In this document: positions 17,029-24,730 of the stretch, piece after piece
How positions within the stretch are numbered: the stretch's first letter is position 1
Layout of the letters: each line of letters begins with the position of its first letter
Notes under the pieces: generated by a model
Databases searched by the model: none
What the model saw: the letters and a program-made list of their open reading frames with translations, nothing else
Told to the model about the DNA's origin: nothing
Program-made: the position numbers and the translations under genes
From: Gemmiger formicilis
Lineage (GTDB): Bacteria; Bacillota; Clostridia; Oscillospirales; Ruminococcaceae
Length of the DNA: 64,000 nucleotides
Assembly (NCBI RefSeq): GCF_016900095.1
Contig: NZ_JACJJP010000001.1
Coordinates: forward strand, 165,360 to 229,359
Direction of reading: 5' to 3'

Positions 17029-17054
17029 GCCGGAGGCGGTTTTAGGCCTCCGGC
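17029..17054 (+). terminator. Terminator after flavin reductase gene
   Basis: A GCCGGAGGC / GCCTCCGGC stem with an 8-base loop is followed by TTTTTT on the plus strand. Confidence 0.9.
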
Positions 17055-17090
17055 TTTTTTGTATGAAACCTGTCCGACGTAAAAAAGGAA

Positions 17091-17126
17091 CCCGCCGCAC
17101 GGGGAACGGTTTTCCCGTGCGGCGGG
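17091..17126 (-). terminator. Terminator of the mgl operon
   Basis: A 13-bp perfect stem (CCCGCCGCACGGG with its complement, 10-base loop) lies 30 bases after the mglC stop. On the minus strand it is followed by TTCCTTTTTT. Confidence 0.85.
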
Positions 17127-17155
17127 CCGCAAAAAAGGTTGATGCGAAAGGCGAA

Positions 17156-18811
17156 TTACTTTTTCTGGACGTACTTCAGGCAGTCGAGCATAACGGCAAC
17201 CAGAATGATGATGCCGGAGAAGACGAACTGCAGGTTGGTGTCGATGCCCAGAGTCGTCAGGGAGTAGGTCAGCGCGGTGAAGATGAAGACGCCGACCACA
17301 ACGCCGGAAATCTTACCGATACCGCCGGTGAAAGAGATGCCGCCCACAACGCAGGCCGCGATGGCGTCCATTTCCCAGCCCTGGCCGTAAGCGGCGGAGC
17401 CGGAACCCACCATGCGGATGCATTCAAGCCAGGAGCCGAAACCGTACAGGATGCCGGCCAGGATGAAAGCGCCCACGGTGACGCCGAAGACGGAGATACC
17501 GGAAACGGAAGCCGCTTCGGGGTTGCCGCCAACAGCGAACAGATTCTTGCCGAAGGTGGTCTTGTTCCAGATGAACCAGACGATGATCACGGCTGCCACA
17601 GCCCACAGGATGATGGTGGGGAAGCCGTTGATCTTGGGGATGATCATGCTGGGAATGTTGGATTCGATGGCACCGAAGGACACACCCTTGGTGGAGTAGG
17701 TAACCAGACCGAAGATGACCAGCATGTTGGCCATGGTGGAGATGAAGGGATGCATCTTGAACTTGGCCGTGAAGAAACCGGCGATGGTGGTAAAGATGGT
17801 GCACAGCACGATGCAGACCACCAGAGCCAGCAGCACGCGGGCGATGACCGGCAGGCCGGTGAAGTCAAAGACATGACCGAACACGGAGCCGGTGTTGGGG
17901 CCGGAGTGCATCACGATGGTGGCGGCGGTCATGCCCATACCGACCATACGGCCGATGGACAGGTCAGTGCCGGCCAGCAGGATCAGGCCCGCAACACCCA
18001 AAGCCAGGAACATACGGGGCGAAGCCTGCTGCAGGATGTTCAGCACGTTGTTGACGGTGAGCAGCTGCACGTTCTTGACGATGGGCGTGATGATGCACAG
18101 GGCGATGAAGATCACGATAATGGCGATGTACAGACCGTTGCGCAGCAGGAAGTCACGACGGTTGAAGGTGTACTTGTAGTTTTCCCATTTCTGGGTCAGG
18201 GACTCCCCTACCGTGAACTTGGACATGCGCAGCATGTCGATCAGGTGGTACTTGTAGTCGAAGGCGGCATGCTGGCGGTCCTTGACAGCCTGCAGGTCCT
18301 TGTCCAGCTGCATCTTGGCGTCGAACAGACGGTTCTTATGAACGTACTTTTCGTCCTTGATCTCGTGGGCGTCGCTGAGCTTGGCCAGGGTTGCCTGGTG
18401 CTCCTTCTCCAGCTGGGCCACGGCCGCCTTGTACTTTTCCTGGGCCATTTCCTTTTCCACTTTGCAGCTGGCCACCACAGCCTGGTAGTATTCGCTGTCA
18501 TAGTGGGCTTTCAGGTAGCTTTCGGCTTCCGCAATCAGCTTGGCCACAGCGTCCTTGTTCTTGGCTTCCACAGCCTTGGCTTTTTCCAGGGCCGCTTTCT
18601 GCTGGGTGATCTTGGTCTGCTTTTCCGCTTCGGTATAAATGCGGTCGCGCTTGAGGTTGTCAATGTTGTTCTGAATATCAATGACCCGGTCGGTACCGTC
18701 CACACGCAGGGCATTGATCTTTTCCTGAATGGCACCGACGTGTTCGTCGATGGGCTGGAGAAGGGCCGCTTCCTGTTCAGCCGTCAGGACTTTTGTTTTT
18801 TCTGTCACCAT
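17156..18811 (-). CDS. mglC: MglC-type sugar ABC permease with long helical N-terminal extension
   Basis: This is a 551-aa protein, about 200 residues longer than usual galactoside permeases. Residues about 200-551 are a normal MglC/RbsC permease: about nine or ten membrane segments from NGLYIAIIVIFIALCIITPIV onward, with the family motif AGTDLSIGRMVGMG, TTFGKNLFAVGGNPEAASVSGI and the C-terminal GVVVGVFIFTALTYSL. Residues 1-about 195 are charged, membrane-free and heptad-like (EKTKVLTAEQEAALLQ, then KQTKITQQKAALEKAKAVEA, and EKEMAQEKYKAAVAQLEKEH), strongly suggesting a cytoplasmic coiled coil. The reading frame is continuous and the start at 18811 has a GGGGGA site. It lies 16 bases after mglA. 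Confidence 0.9.
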   Translation of the reverse strand: MVTEKTKVLTAEQEAALLQPIDEHVGAIQEKINALRVDGTDRVIDIQNNIDNLKRDRIYTEAEKQTKITQQKAALEKAKAVEAKNKDAVAKLIAEAESYLKAHYDSEYYQAVVASCKVEKEMAQEKYKAAVAQLEKEHQATLAKLSDAHEIKDEKYVHKNRLFDAKMQLDKDLQAVKDRQHAAFDYKYHLIDMLRMSKFTVGESLTQKWENYKYTFNRRDFLLRNGLYIAIIVIFIALCIITPIVKNVQLLTVNNVLNILQQASPRMFLALGVAGLILLAGTDLSIGRMVGMGMTAATIVMHSGPNTGSVFGHVFDFTGLPVIARVLLALVVCIVLCTIFTTIAGFFTAKFKMHPFISTMANMLVIFGLVTYSTKGVSFGAIESNIPSMIIPKINGFPTIILWAVAAVIIVWFIWNKTTFGKNLFAVGGNPEAASVSGISVFGVTVGAFILAGILYGFGSWLECIRMVGSGSAAYGQGWEMDAIAACVVGGISFTGGIGKISGVVVGVFIFTALTYSLTTLGIDTNLQFVFSGIIILVAVMLDCLKYVQKK

Positions 18812-18827
18812 AAGTAATATCCCCCAC

Positions 18828-20336
18828 TTACAGGTATTTCGCACTGAGTCTCAGCAGCTCTTCCTGGTTGGTCTCCTTGGTATTCACGATGCCGGAAAGG
18901 TGACCGTTGGACATGACGCCGATACGGTTTGTGATGCCCAGAATCTCAGGCATTTCGGAGGAAACGACGATGATTGTCTTTCCCTGTTTTGCCATGTTGA
19001 TGATCAGCTCATAAATCTCGTACTTGGCGCCGACGTCGATACCGCGGGTCGGCTCGTCCATCATGAAGACCTGCGGTTCGCGTTCGAGCCACTTGCCGAA
19101 GATGACTTTCTGCTGGTTGCCGCCGGAAAGGCTTGTGATCATATCATCCGGGCCCATGCACTTGGTGTGCATGATCTTGATTTCCTTGTTGGTGGCCTTG
19201 ACCATCTTGGGGTTGGACAGCGCCACGCCGGCCTTGTATTGGTTCAGGTTGGCAATGGTGGTGTTGAAGGTCAGGTCACACTTGAGGAACAGGCCGTTGG
19301 CCTTGCGTTCCTCGGTAATCATGGCAAACCCGTGCTCGATGGCTTCCTTGGCGTTGTTGAAGTTCATCATGCGGCCTTTGAAGTACACACGCCCGGCTGC
19401 GCGGGTCCGAACGCCGAAGATGGTTTCCAGCAGTTCGGTACGCCCGGCACCCACCAGACCGTACAGGCCGAAGATTTCGCCTTCCCGCACATCAAAGGAG
19501 ATATCCTGCAGGTGCGGCGCGTACTTGGTGGAAAGATGCTGCACCGAGAGGATCGGTTCGCCGGGGGTGTTGTCCACCGGCGGGAAGCGGCTTTCCAACG
19601 AACGGCCGACCATGGCGGAGATCAGTTCGTTCATGTTGGTGTCGGCGGTGTCCTTGGTCATGACCAGGTTGCCGTCACGCAACACCGAGATCTGGTCGCA
19701 GATCTCGAAGATTTCGTCCATCTTGTGAGAGATGTAAATCAGAGAGATTCCCTGTGCCTTCAGCATGCGCATCATCTCGAAGAGCTTGTCGACCTCCTGC
19801 ACGGTCAGTGAGGAAGTGGGCTCGTCCAGAACAATGACCTGAGAATTGTAGGAGATGGCTTTCGCGATCTCGCACATCTGACGCTGGGAAACGGACATGT
19901 TCCGCATGGGTTGGGTCAGGTTCACGGTCATGCCGAGCTTGCGGAACAGCTCGGAGGCCTTCTTTTTCATTCGCGTCTCGTCAACAACACCGACGGAATT
20001 GACCGGATACCGGCCAAGGAACAGGTTATCGATGACGTTGCGTTCCAGGCACTGGTTCAGTTCCTGGTGGACCATGGCAATGCCGTTTTCCAGGGCATCC
20101 TTCGGGCCGGAAAAGTTGATTTCCTTGCCGTTGAGGTAGATCTTGCCTTCGTCCTTCTGGTAGGTGCCGAACAGGCACTTCATCATCGTGGACTTACCGG
20201 CGCCGTTTTCGCCCATAAGCCCCATGACAGTTCCGCGCTTCACGTCGAGGTTGATATGGTCAAGAACCCGGTTGCGGCCGAAGGACTTGCACATACCACG
20301 AATTGACAAGACGATATCGTCTTTCGCATCTGCCAT
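18828..20336 (-). CDS. mglA: MglA-type sugar ABC transporter ATPase (two nucleotide-binding domains)
   Basis: This 502-aa double ATPase belongs to the carbohydrate uptake family CUT2. The first domain has Walker A (GENGAGKSTMMK), signature (MSVSQRQMCEIA) and Walker B (VIVLDEPTSSL). The second has the degenerate Walker A (GLVGAGRTELLETIFG) usual in this family, signature (LSGGNQQKVIFG) and Walker B (VFMMDEPTRGID). MVHQELNQCLERNV and the GVRTRAAGRVYFKG region fit MglA closely. ATG 20336 is preferred to an upstream in-frame start because of GGGAG and because a terminator lies just upstream. It is the middle gene of mglBAC. Confidence 0.93.
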   Translation of the reverse strand: MADAKDDIVLSIRGMCKSFGRNRVLDHINLDVKRGTVMGLMGENGAGKSTMMKCLFGTYQKDEGKIYLNGKEINFSGPKDALENGIAMVHQELNQCLERNVIDNLFLGRYPVNSVGVVDETRMKKKASELFRKLGMTVNLTQPMRNMSVSQRQMCEIAKAISYNSQVIVLDEPTSSLTVQEVDKLFEMMRMLKAQGISLIYISHKMDEIFEICDQISVLRDGNLVMTKDTADTNMNELISAMVGRSLESRFPPVDNTPGEPILSVQHLSTKYAPHLQDISFDVREGEIFGLYGLVGAGRTELLETIFGVRTRAAGRVYFKGRMMNFNNAKEAIEHGFAMITEERKANGLFLKCDLTFNTTIANLNQYKAGVALSNPKMVKATNKEIKIMHTKCMGPDDMITSLSGGNQQKVIFGKWLEREPQVFMMDEPTRGIDVGAKYEIYELIINMAKQGKTIIVVSSEMPEILGITNRIGVMSNGHLSGIVNTKETNQEELLRLSAKYL

Positions 20337-20410
20337 TCTAGTTACTCCCGTATCTGCAAATTCAGCATCTGCGGCCAAAGGCCGTTTTTGCCGTAGTTTC
20401 ATCAAAAAAC

Positions 20411-20453
20411 GCTATTAGGGAGAAGCTGCTTCGCATATCAACTCCCTAATAGC
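20411..20453 (-). terminator. Leaky terminator between mglB and mglA
   Basis: A 12-bp perfect stem (GCTATTAGGGAG with CTCCCTAATAGC, 19-base loop) is followed on the minus strand by GTTTTTTG. It sits inside the mgl operon, 51 bases after the mglB stop and about 75 bases before the mglA start. Partial termination here would give far more binding protein than ATPase and permease. Confidence 0.8.
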
Positions 20454-20503
20454 AAGTGGGTGTTACCTGTTAATCAATCGGTTCACCGCACACGCGGTGG
20501 GAA

Positions 20504-21820
20504 TCACTGGCTCAGCAGAGCCGTGTAGGAAGCGCCGTTGTCCGTCTTAACCATGTTGATGGCGAAGGCATCATACTGGCTGGGGTTGCTCAGACGGTTG
20601 GTGATGTTGGCCTCGGTCTGGCCGTCGCCGGCGATGTATTCGACTTCCAGGTTCAGCAGATCGTCATAGTTCTGCAGCAGGGGCTGATAGGTGGAGCCCA
20701 GGAAGTTATCGGCGGAGTTGTAGATGTCCAGCCAAACCTTCTTGGTGGGATGGGTGGTGGCGTCCAGCTGGTTGGAAACGGGCTCGTAAACCTTGGTGGA
20801 GTCCATGAAGTCCTGATAGTTGTCCTTGGTGACAGCCACGTTCAGAGCGTAGTAGGAGCGCTCGTCTTCCACATACTTGTAAACGTCGTCGCTCAGCACG
20901 TTGCCGGCTTCATCGGCAGTGCCGATACCGGTGTCGATATCCACGCCGTCCAGAGCGTTGCGGATCACGCGCAGGGTCAGGTAAGCCTGAACGTCGGCGT
21001 GCTGGCTGATGGTGCCGCCGTAGCCTTCGCCGATAGCAGCAACGGCGTCAGCGTTGGCGTCGTAACCGAAGGTGGGGATGCCCTTCTCCTTGGACCAGGC
21101 GTTGAACATGGACATGCCCATGCCGTCGTTGTTGGAAACGACCACGTCGATGGAGTCACCGAAAGAAGCGGCCCAGGTGCCGATGGCGTTACCGGCGGTG
21201 GCAGCGTCCCAAGTGGCGCCGGCGGAGTTCTTCATTTCCTGAGAAGCCAGCTCACGGACGACGTAGCTCTTGCCGTTGACTTCCAGAGTGCCATCCTGAA
21301 CGGCAGTGGCGGTGCCGTCGGTGTTGGTGCCGACAGGATCGCTGTTGATGGCGCCGTCAACCTCAACGGCGGTGCCCAGAGCGGAACGGACGCCGCGGGT
21401 ACGGGCGATAGAGTCATTGTGGCCGATATCGCCGATGGCCAGAACGTAGCCGATGATGCCGTCGCCGTTCTGATCGATGGTATCGATATTCGCGGTGATG
21501 TAATCCAGAACCATCTGGCCCTGCAGTTCGGCGCCCTGGTTGGCGTCGAAACCGACGTAGTAAGTATTCTCGTTGAAGGTCAAAGCAGCCTTGTCCAGCT
21601 CACCGGTGGAGCTGTTGGAGGGCTGACGGTTAAACCACACGAGGGGCTTGTCCTTGTTGGCAACTTCGCCGGAAGTGGTGGTGGCAGCCGCGTCGCTGGT
21701 CGCAGCCTCAGAAGTGCCGGTGGAAGCAGTGGATTCGGAAGTGGTGGTGTCGCCGCCGGAGCAGGCTGCCAGGCTCAGTGCCATGGCGGCTGCCAGGGTC
21801 AATGCAAGCGCTTTTTTCAT
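20504..21820 (-). CDS. mglB: Galactose/glucose-binding lipoprotein, apparently circularly permuted MglB
   Basis: This 438-aa lipoprotein has a lipobox LAAC (Cys21) and a Ser/Thr-rich linker to about residue 55. Residues 57-355 correspond to MglB from its residue about 85 onward: KPLVWFNRQPS matches VPVVFFNKEPS, NTYYVGFDANQGAELQG matches the YYVGTDS segment, DQNGDGIIGYVLAIGDIGH matches the calcium loop and following strand, and VVVSNNDGMGMS matches VVIANNDAMAMG. The usual MglB N-terminal segment is absent there; residues 359-438 carry it instead (VWLDIYNSADNFLGSTYQPL, then YDAFAINMV near the end). The ATG at 21820 has GAAGGAG. It is the first gene of mglBAC. Comparison to E. coli MglB is from memory. 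Confidence 0.88.
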   Translation of the reverse strand: MKKALALTLAAAMALSLAACSGGDTTTSESTASTGTSEAATSDAAATTTSGEVANKDKPLVWFNRQPSNSSTGELDKAALTFNENTYYVGFDANQGAELQGQMVLDYITANIDTIDQNGDGIIGYVLAIGDIGHNDSIARTRGVRSALGTAVEVDGAINSDPVGTNTDGTATAVQDGTLEVNGKSYVVRELASQEMKNSAGATWDAATAGNAIGTWAASFGDSIDVVVSNNDGMGMSMFNAWSKEKGIPTFGYDANADAVAAIGEGYGGTISQHADVQAYLTLRVIRNALDGVDIDTGIGTADEAGNVLSDDVYKYVEDERSYYALNVAVTKDNYQDFMDSTKVYEPVSNQLDATTHPTKKVWLDIYNSADNFLGSTYQPLLQNYDDLLNLEVEYIAGDGQTEANITNRLSNPSQYDAFAINMVKTDNGASYTALLSQ

Positions 21821-21902
21821 AGTATTTCTCCTTCTAACTATGATATTTTTTTGCGGGACAGTTCCTCTCGCAGTCCCGCCTGACAATATTTATGGTAAAG
21901 GA

Positions 21903-21951
21903 AAAACACCCTGTTTTCAAGGTGAAATTTCACCGAAATACAGGGTGTTTT
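21903..21951. terminator. Bidirectional hairpin terminator upstream of mglB
   Basis: A long hairpin pairs 21903-21918 (AAAACACCCTGTTTTC) with 21935-21951 (one bulged base), and an inner GGTGAAATTTCACC adds stability. T-runs flank it on both strands. It separates the sensor operon 28163-22042 from mglBAC, so mgl needs its own promoter, but no convincing -35/-10 pair was found in 21821-21902. Confidence 0.8.
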
Positions 21952-22041
21952 TTTATTCTATTTGGCTGATTTGCATCCCTTTTACCGAGTTTTTTTGTTC
22001 GTTTTGCATATTTCGACAGGAAATAACGGAATTTTATTCCG

Positions 22042-23028
22042 TTAATTGAACGCAAAAAGGGCCTTTTGACTGTCCATTGCGAAAAGATTTTCCCGATCCA
22101 CAATGCGGGTGGCCGTATCCACGGTAGGCTCCAGTTCCCCGGCGCGTCCCGTAAGCCATTTATAGGCACTTTCCACCCCCAGATACCCCATGGCATAGGG
22201 ATTCTGCACAATCAGCGCGTCCACCTCTCCGGTCTGCAGATCGTCCACCGTTTCCACGTTGGTGTCGAATCCCACCAGAAATACCGTGTCCGCCGCATCC
22301 AGTTCCCGCACGGCTTCCGCCGCGCCCACGCTGGTAGGCTCATTGAATGCCAGCAGTACATTGATTTCGGGATGTTCCTGCAATAAAGCGAGGGTATCTG
22401 CCTTGGCGGCCTGGGCCTCTGCCTTGGTATGGACCACCTGCACCACCTGGGCGCGCCCGCTCTGCTCCAGCGTATCCCGGGCGCCGCGTTCCCGCTCCTG
22501 CCCGTTGGCACTGTTCAGGCCATAGTTGATGATCCCCACGTTCAGCTGGCCCTGCGCCCGTTCCAGCGCAGCCTGGGCGGCCATACAGCCTGCGGCATAG
22601 TTGTCCGTGCCGATATAGGTGGCCACCTCTTTGGAATCCACATCCGAGTCGATGGCAATAATCCCGATTCCCTTCTGTGCCGCCGCATCGATGGCCGAAG
22701 CGGTGTTCTCGTAGTCGGTGGCCGAAAAGACGATGACCTCGGCGCCATCGCTGACCGCCTGTTCCACCAGAAGGTTCTGGGCCTCATAATCCTCCTCCGA
22801 GTCGGGGGCCGTGATGGTCAGGTCGATGTTGTATTCCGTTGCTGCAGCTTCTGCTCCCGCAAACATGGACAGGAAAAACTGAGTTTCGCTGGATTTGACC
22901 ACCAGGGCCACCTTATGGGGACTGCCGGCGGTGGTGGGCGCCATGCAGCCGGTGAGCAGCAGACTGCCGGCCAGGACCGCGCCCAGCAACACCGCAGCCA
23001 TGCGCGTTCGGGTGTTATTTTGTTTCAT
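22042..23028 (-). CDS. Sugar-binding lipoprotein of a three-component sensor
   Basis: This 328-aa lipoprotein has a lipobox LLLTGC at about residues 22-27 and a periplasmic-binding type 1 fold of the ribose/xylose kind (KVALVVKSSETQFFLSMFAG, VEQAVSDGAEVIVFSATDYEN, IGIIAIDSDVDSKEVATYIG, INVLLAFNEPTSVGAAEAVREL, VFLVGFDTN). It lacks its own permease and ATPase and overlaps the kinase gene by 14 bases. Family knowledge: binding proteins placed this way (for example XylFII with LytS) present sugar to the kinase. It may sense the sugar imported by the adjacent mgl transporter. Confidence 0.88.
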   Translation of the reverse strand: MKQNNTRTRMAAVLLGAVLAGSLLLTGCMAPTTAGSPHKVALVVKSSETQFFLSMFAGAEAAATEYNIDLTITAPDSEEDYEAQNLLVEQAVSDGAEVIVFSATDYENTASAIDAAAQKGIGIIAIDSDVDSKEVATYIGTDNYAAGCMAAQAALERAQGQLNVGIINYGLNSANGQERERGARDTLEQSGRAQVVQVVHTKAEAQAAKADTLALLQEHPEINVLLAFNEPTSVGAAEAVRELDAADTVFLVGFDTNVETVDDLQTGEVDALIVQNPYAMGYLGVESAYKWLTGRAGELEPTVDTATRIVDRENLFAMDSQKALFAFN

Positions 23029-24730
23029 ACTCACCCTCCCGTACCTGGGGCATGCGAATCTCCACACAGGTACCTTCATCCGGTTCGCTCTCGATGCGCA
23101 GACCGTAGCCCTCGCCGAAATAAATGCGCAGCCGATCATTGACATTCTTGATGCCGATGCCGGTGCGGTCCCCCGGCTCGCTGTGCAGAATGTGCCGCAC
23201 CTGCTCTTCATCCATACCCACACCGTCGTCCTGCACCCGGAACAGGATATCCTTGCCGTCCCGGCAGACTTCCACATCAATATGGCCCGGTTCCACCATC
23301 AGGTCCAGACCATGGGCGATGGCGTTTTCCAGGATGGGCTGCAGGGTGATCTTGTTGCACAGACAATCCAGGCAGCTCTCGTCCACCTTGAAATCATAGG
23401 TGAATTGGTTCTTGTAACGGTATTTCTGGATCTGCAGATAGCTTTCGGCGTGTTCCAGCTCCTTGCGGATGGGGATCAGTTCGTGGCCTTTGCTGATGCT
23501 GATGCGGAACAGCCGGGCCAGCGCATGCACCATGTTGACGGCGTCGGCGTTGCGTCCCTGTTCACACATCCAGGCAATAGAATCCAGGGTGTTGTACAGG
23601 AAATGGGGGTTGATCTGGGCCTGCAGCGCCTTCAGTTCGGTTTTGCGCAGGTTGACTTCCTCCTCCCGGACGGTGGCCATCAGATGCTGGATGCGATGCA
23701 CCATATGTCCGAAAGAATCGGAAAGTTCCTCCACCTCCCGGGTACCGGACACCGGCTCATAGGCAAAGTGGTCGGCGTCCTGCTCAAAGCGTTCCATGGC
23801 GGAGGCCAATGCCGCCAGCGGGCGGGACAGAATGCGGGACAGCACCCACCCGGTGCCCAGGGCCGCGGCCAGCACCGTGGCCGCCACCCCCAGGCAGATA
23901 CGCAGCATGGCCTTGACGCTGAGGTCCACCAGCTCATCCACATAACTGACGCCCACCACCCGCCAGGTGCTGTCCTCAATGCCGGTGATGGAATAAATGA
24001 CGGTTTTTTCGGTCCAGACGCCGTCCGGCAGTTCGGCCAGATGGGCGGTGTCCTCACTTTTCAGGCCGGAGTAGATCAGCTGTTGCTGGGGATGATAGAC
24101 CACGTTGCCGTCCCGGTCCATCAAAAAGCAATACCCGTGGGCGCCGATGCCCACGTTGGAAATGTACTCCGAGATGGTGGAAAAGCTCAGGTCCAGCGAG
24201 ACCCAGGCGGCTGTTTCCTTTCCCGGCAGCCGGTTGGCCATGGTCACCACCCAGGGATAGTAGCTTTCAAAGATGGTTTCCACGTGTGGCGGGGTCACAT
24301 AGCTGTCGGCGGAAGCCGCACTCTCGGCATCAAAGGAAAGATTCTGCAAGATCTGGTCTCTGGGTTCGTGGTCCAGAGACCAGCAGTCCACCAGGTCGCC
24401 GTTTTCGGTGTAGGTAGTTACCGCCACCACATCCGAACGCACCCGGAGCAGATCCCGCAGGAACTCATCCCGGTCGGCCCCTTCGTATTCCATGGAAGTC
24501 TGAACCAGATCCATGACCTCGTTCATATCCCGCACATACCGCGCCACCGTGACCGCCACCTGGTTGCAGGCCTGGGCGCTGGCGGTGCGGGCGCTCTGGA
24601 TCATGCCCGCCCGGTACTGTGCGATGAAAAAGGTGCTGACGGCAAACAGGACCACAGCGGTTACCCCGGCCACCATGCCCACCAGCATGACCCAAAGGCG
24701 GGGCAAGCGCCGACGGCGGGCGGGGCTCAT
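23015..24730 (-). CDS. YesM/LytS-type sensor histidine kinase
   Basis: This 571-aa membrane kinase has a transmembrane helix at about residues 11-35, a large extracellular sensor with Cache-like features (residues about 36-265: VSLDLSFSTISEYISNVG, GYCFLMDRDGNVVYHP), a second helix (about 280-300), a HAMP segment (SRILSRPLAALASAMERFEQ), the His-kinase motif LQAQINPHFLYNTLDSI (His at about 375) and a HATPase domain (LQPILENAIAHGL, DDGVGMDEEQ, GIGIKNVNDRL). Its ATG overlaps the regulator stop. It likely phosphorylates the AraC-type regulator upstream and is modulated by the downstream binding protein. Confidence 0.93.
   Translation of the reverse strand: MSPARRRRLPRLWVMLVGMVAGVTAVVLFAVSTFFIAQYRAGMIQSARTASAQACNQVAVTVARYVRDMNEVMDLVQTSMEYEGADRDEFLRDLLRVRSDVVAVTTYTENGDLVDCWSLDHEPRDQILQNLSFDAESAASADSYVTPPHVETIFESYYPWVVTMANRLPGKETAAWVSLDLSFSTISEYISNVGIGAHGYCFLMDRDGNVVYHPQQQLIYSGLKSEDTAHLAELPDGVWTEKTVIYSITGIEDSTWRVVGVSYVDELVDLSVKAMLRICLGVAATVLAAALGTGWVLSRILSRPLAALASAMERFEQDADHFAYEPVSGTREVEELSDSFGHMVHRIQHLMATVREEEVNLRKTELKALQAQINPHFLYNTLDSIAWMCEQGRNADAVNMVHALARLFRISISKGHELIPIRKELEHAESYLQIQKYRYKNQFTYDFKVDESCLDCLCNKITLQPILENAIAHGLDLMVEPGHIDVEVCRDGKDILFRVQDDGVGMDEEQVRHILHSEPGDRTGIGIKNVNDRLRIYFGEGYGLRIESEPDEGTCVEIRMPQVREGEYETK

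Noticed and set aside
17156..18811. Possible split of the long MglC into two genes
   Set aside because: No stop, internal ribosome binding site or suitable start lies at the junction near residue 195, so one continuous protein is the simplest reading.
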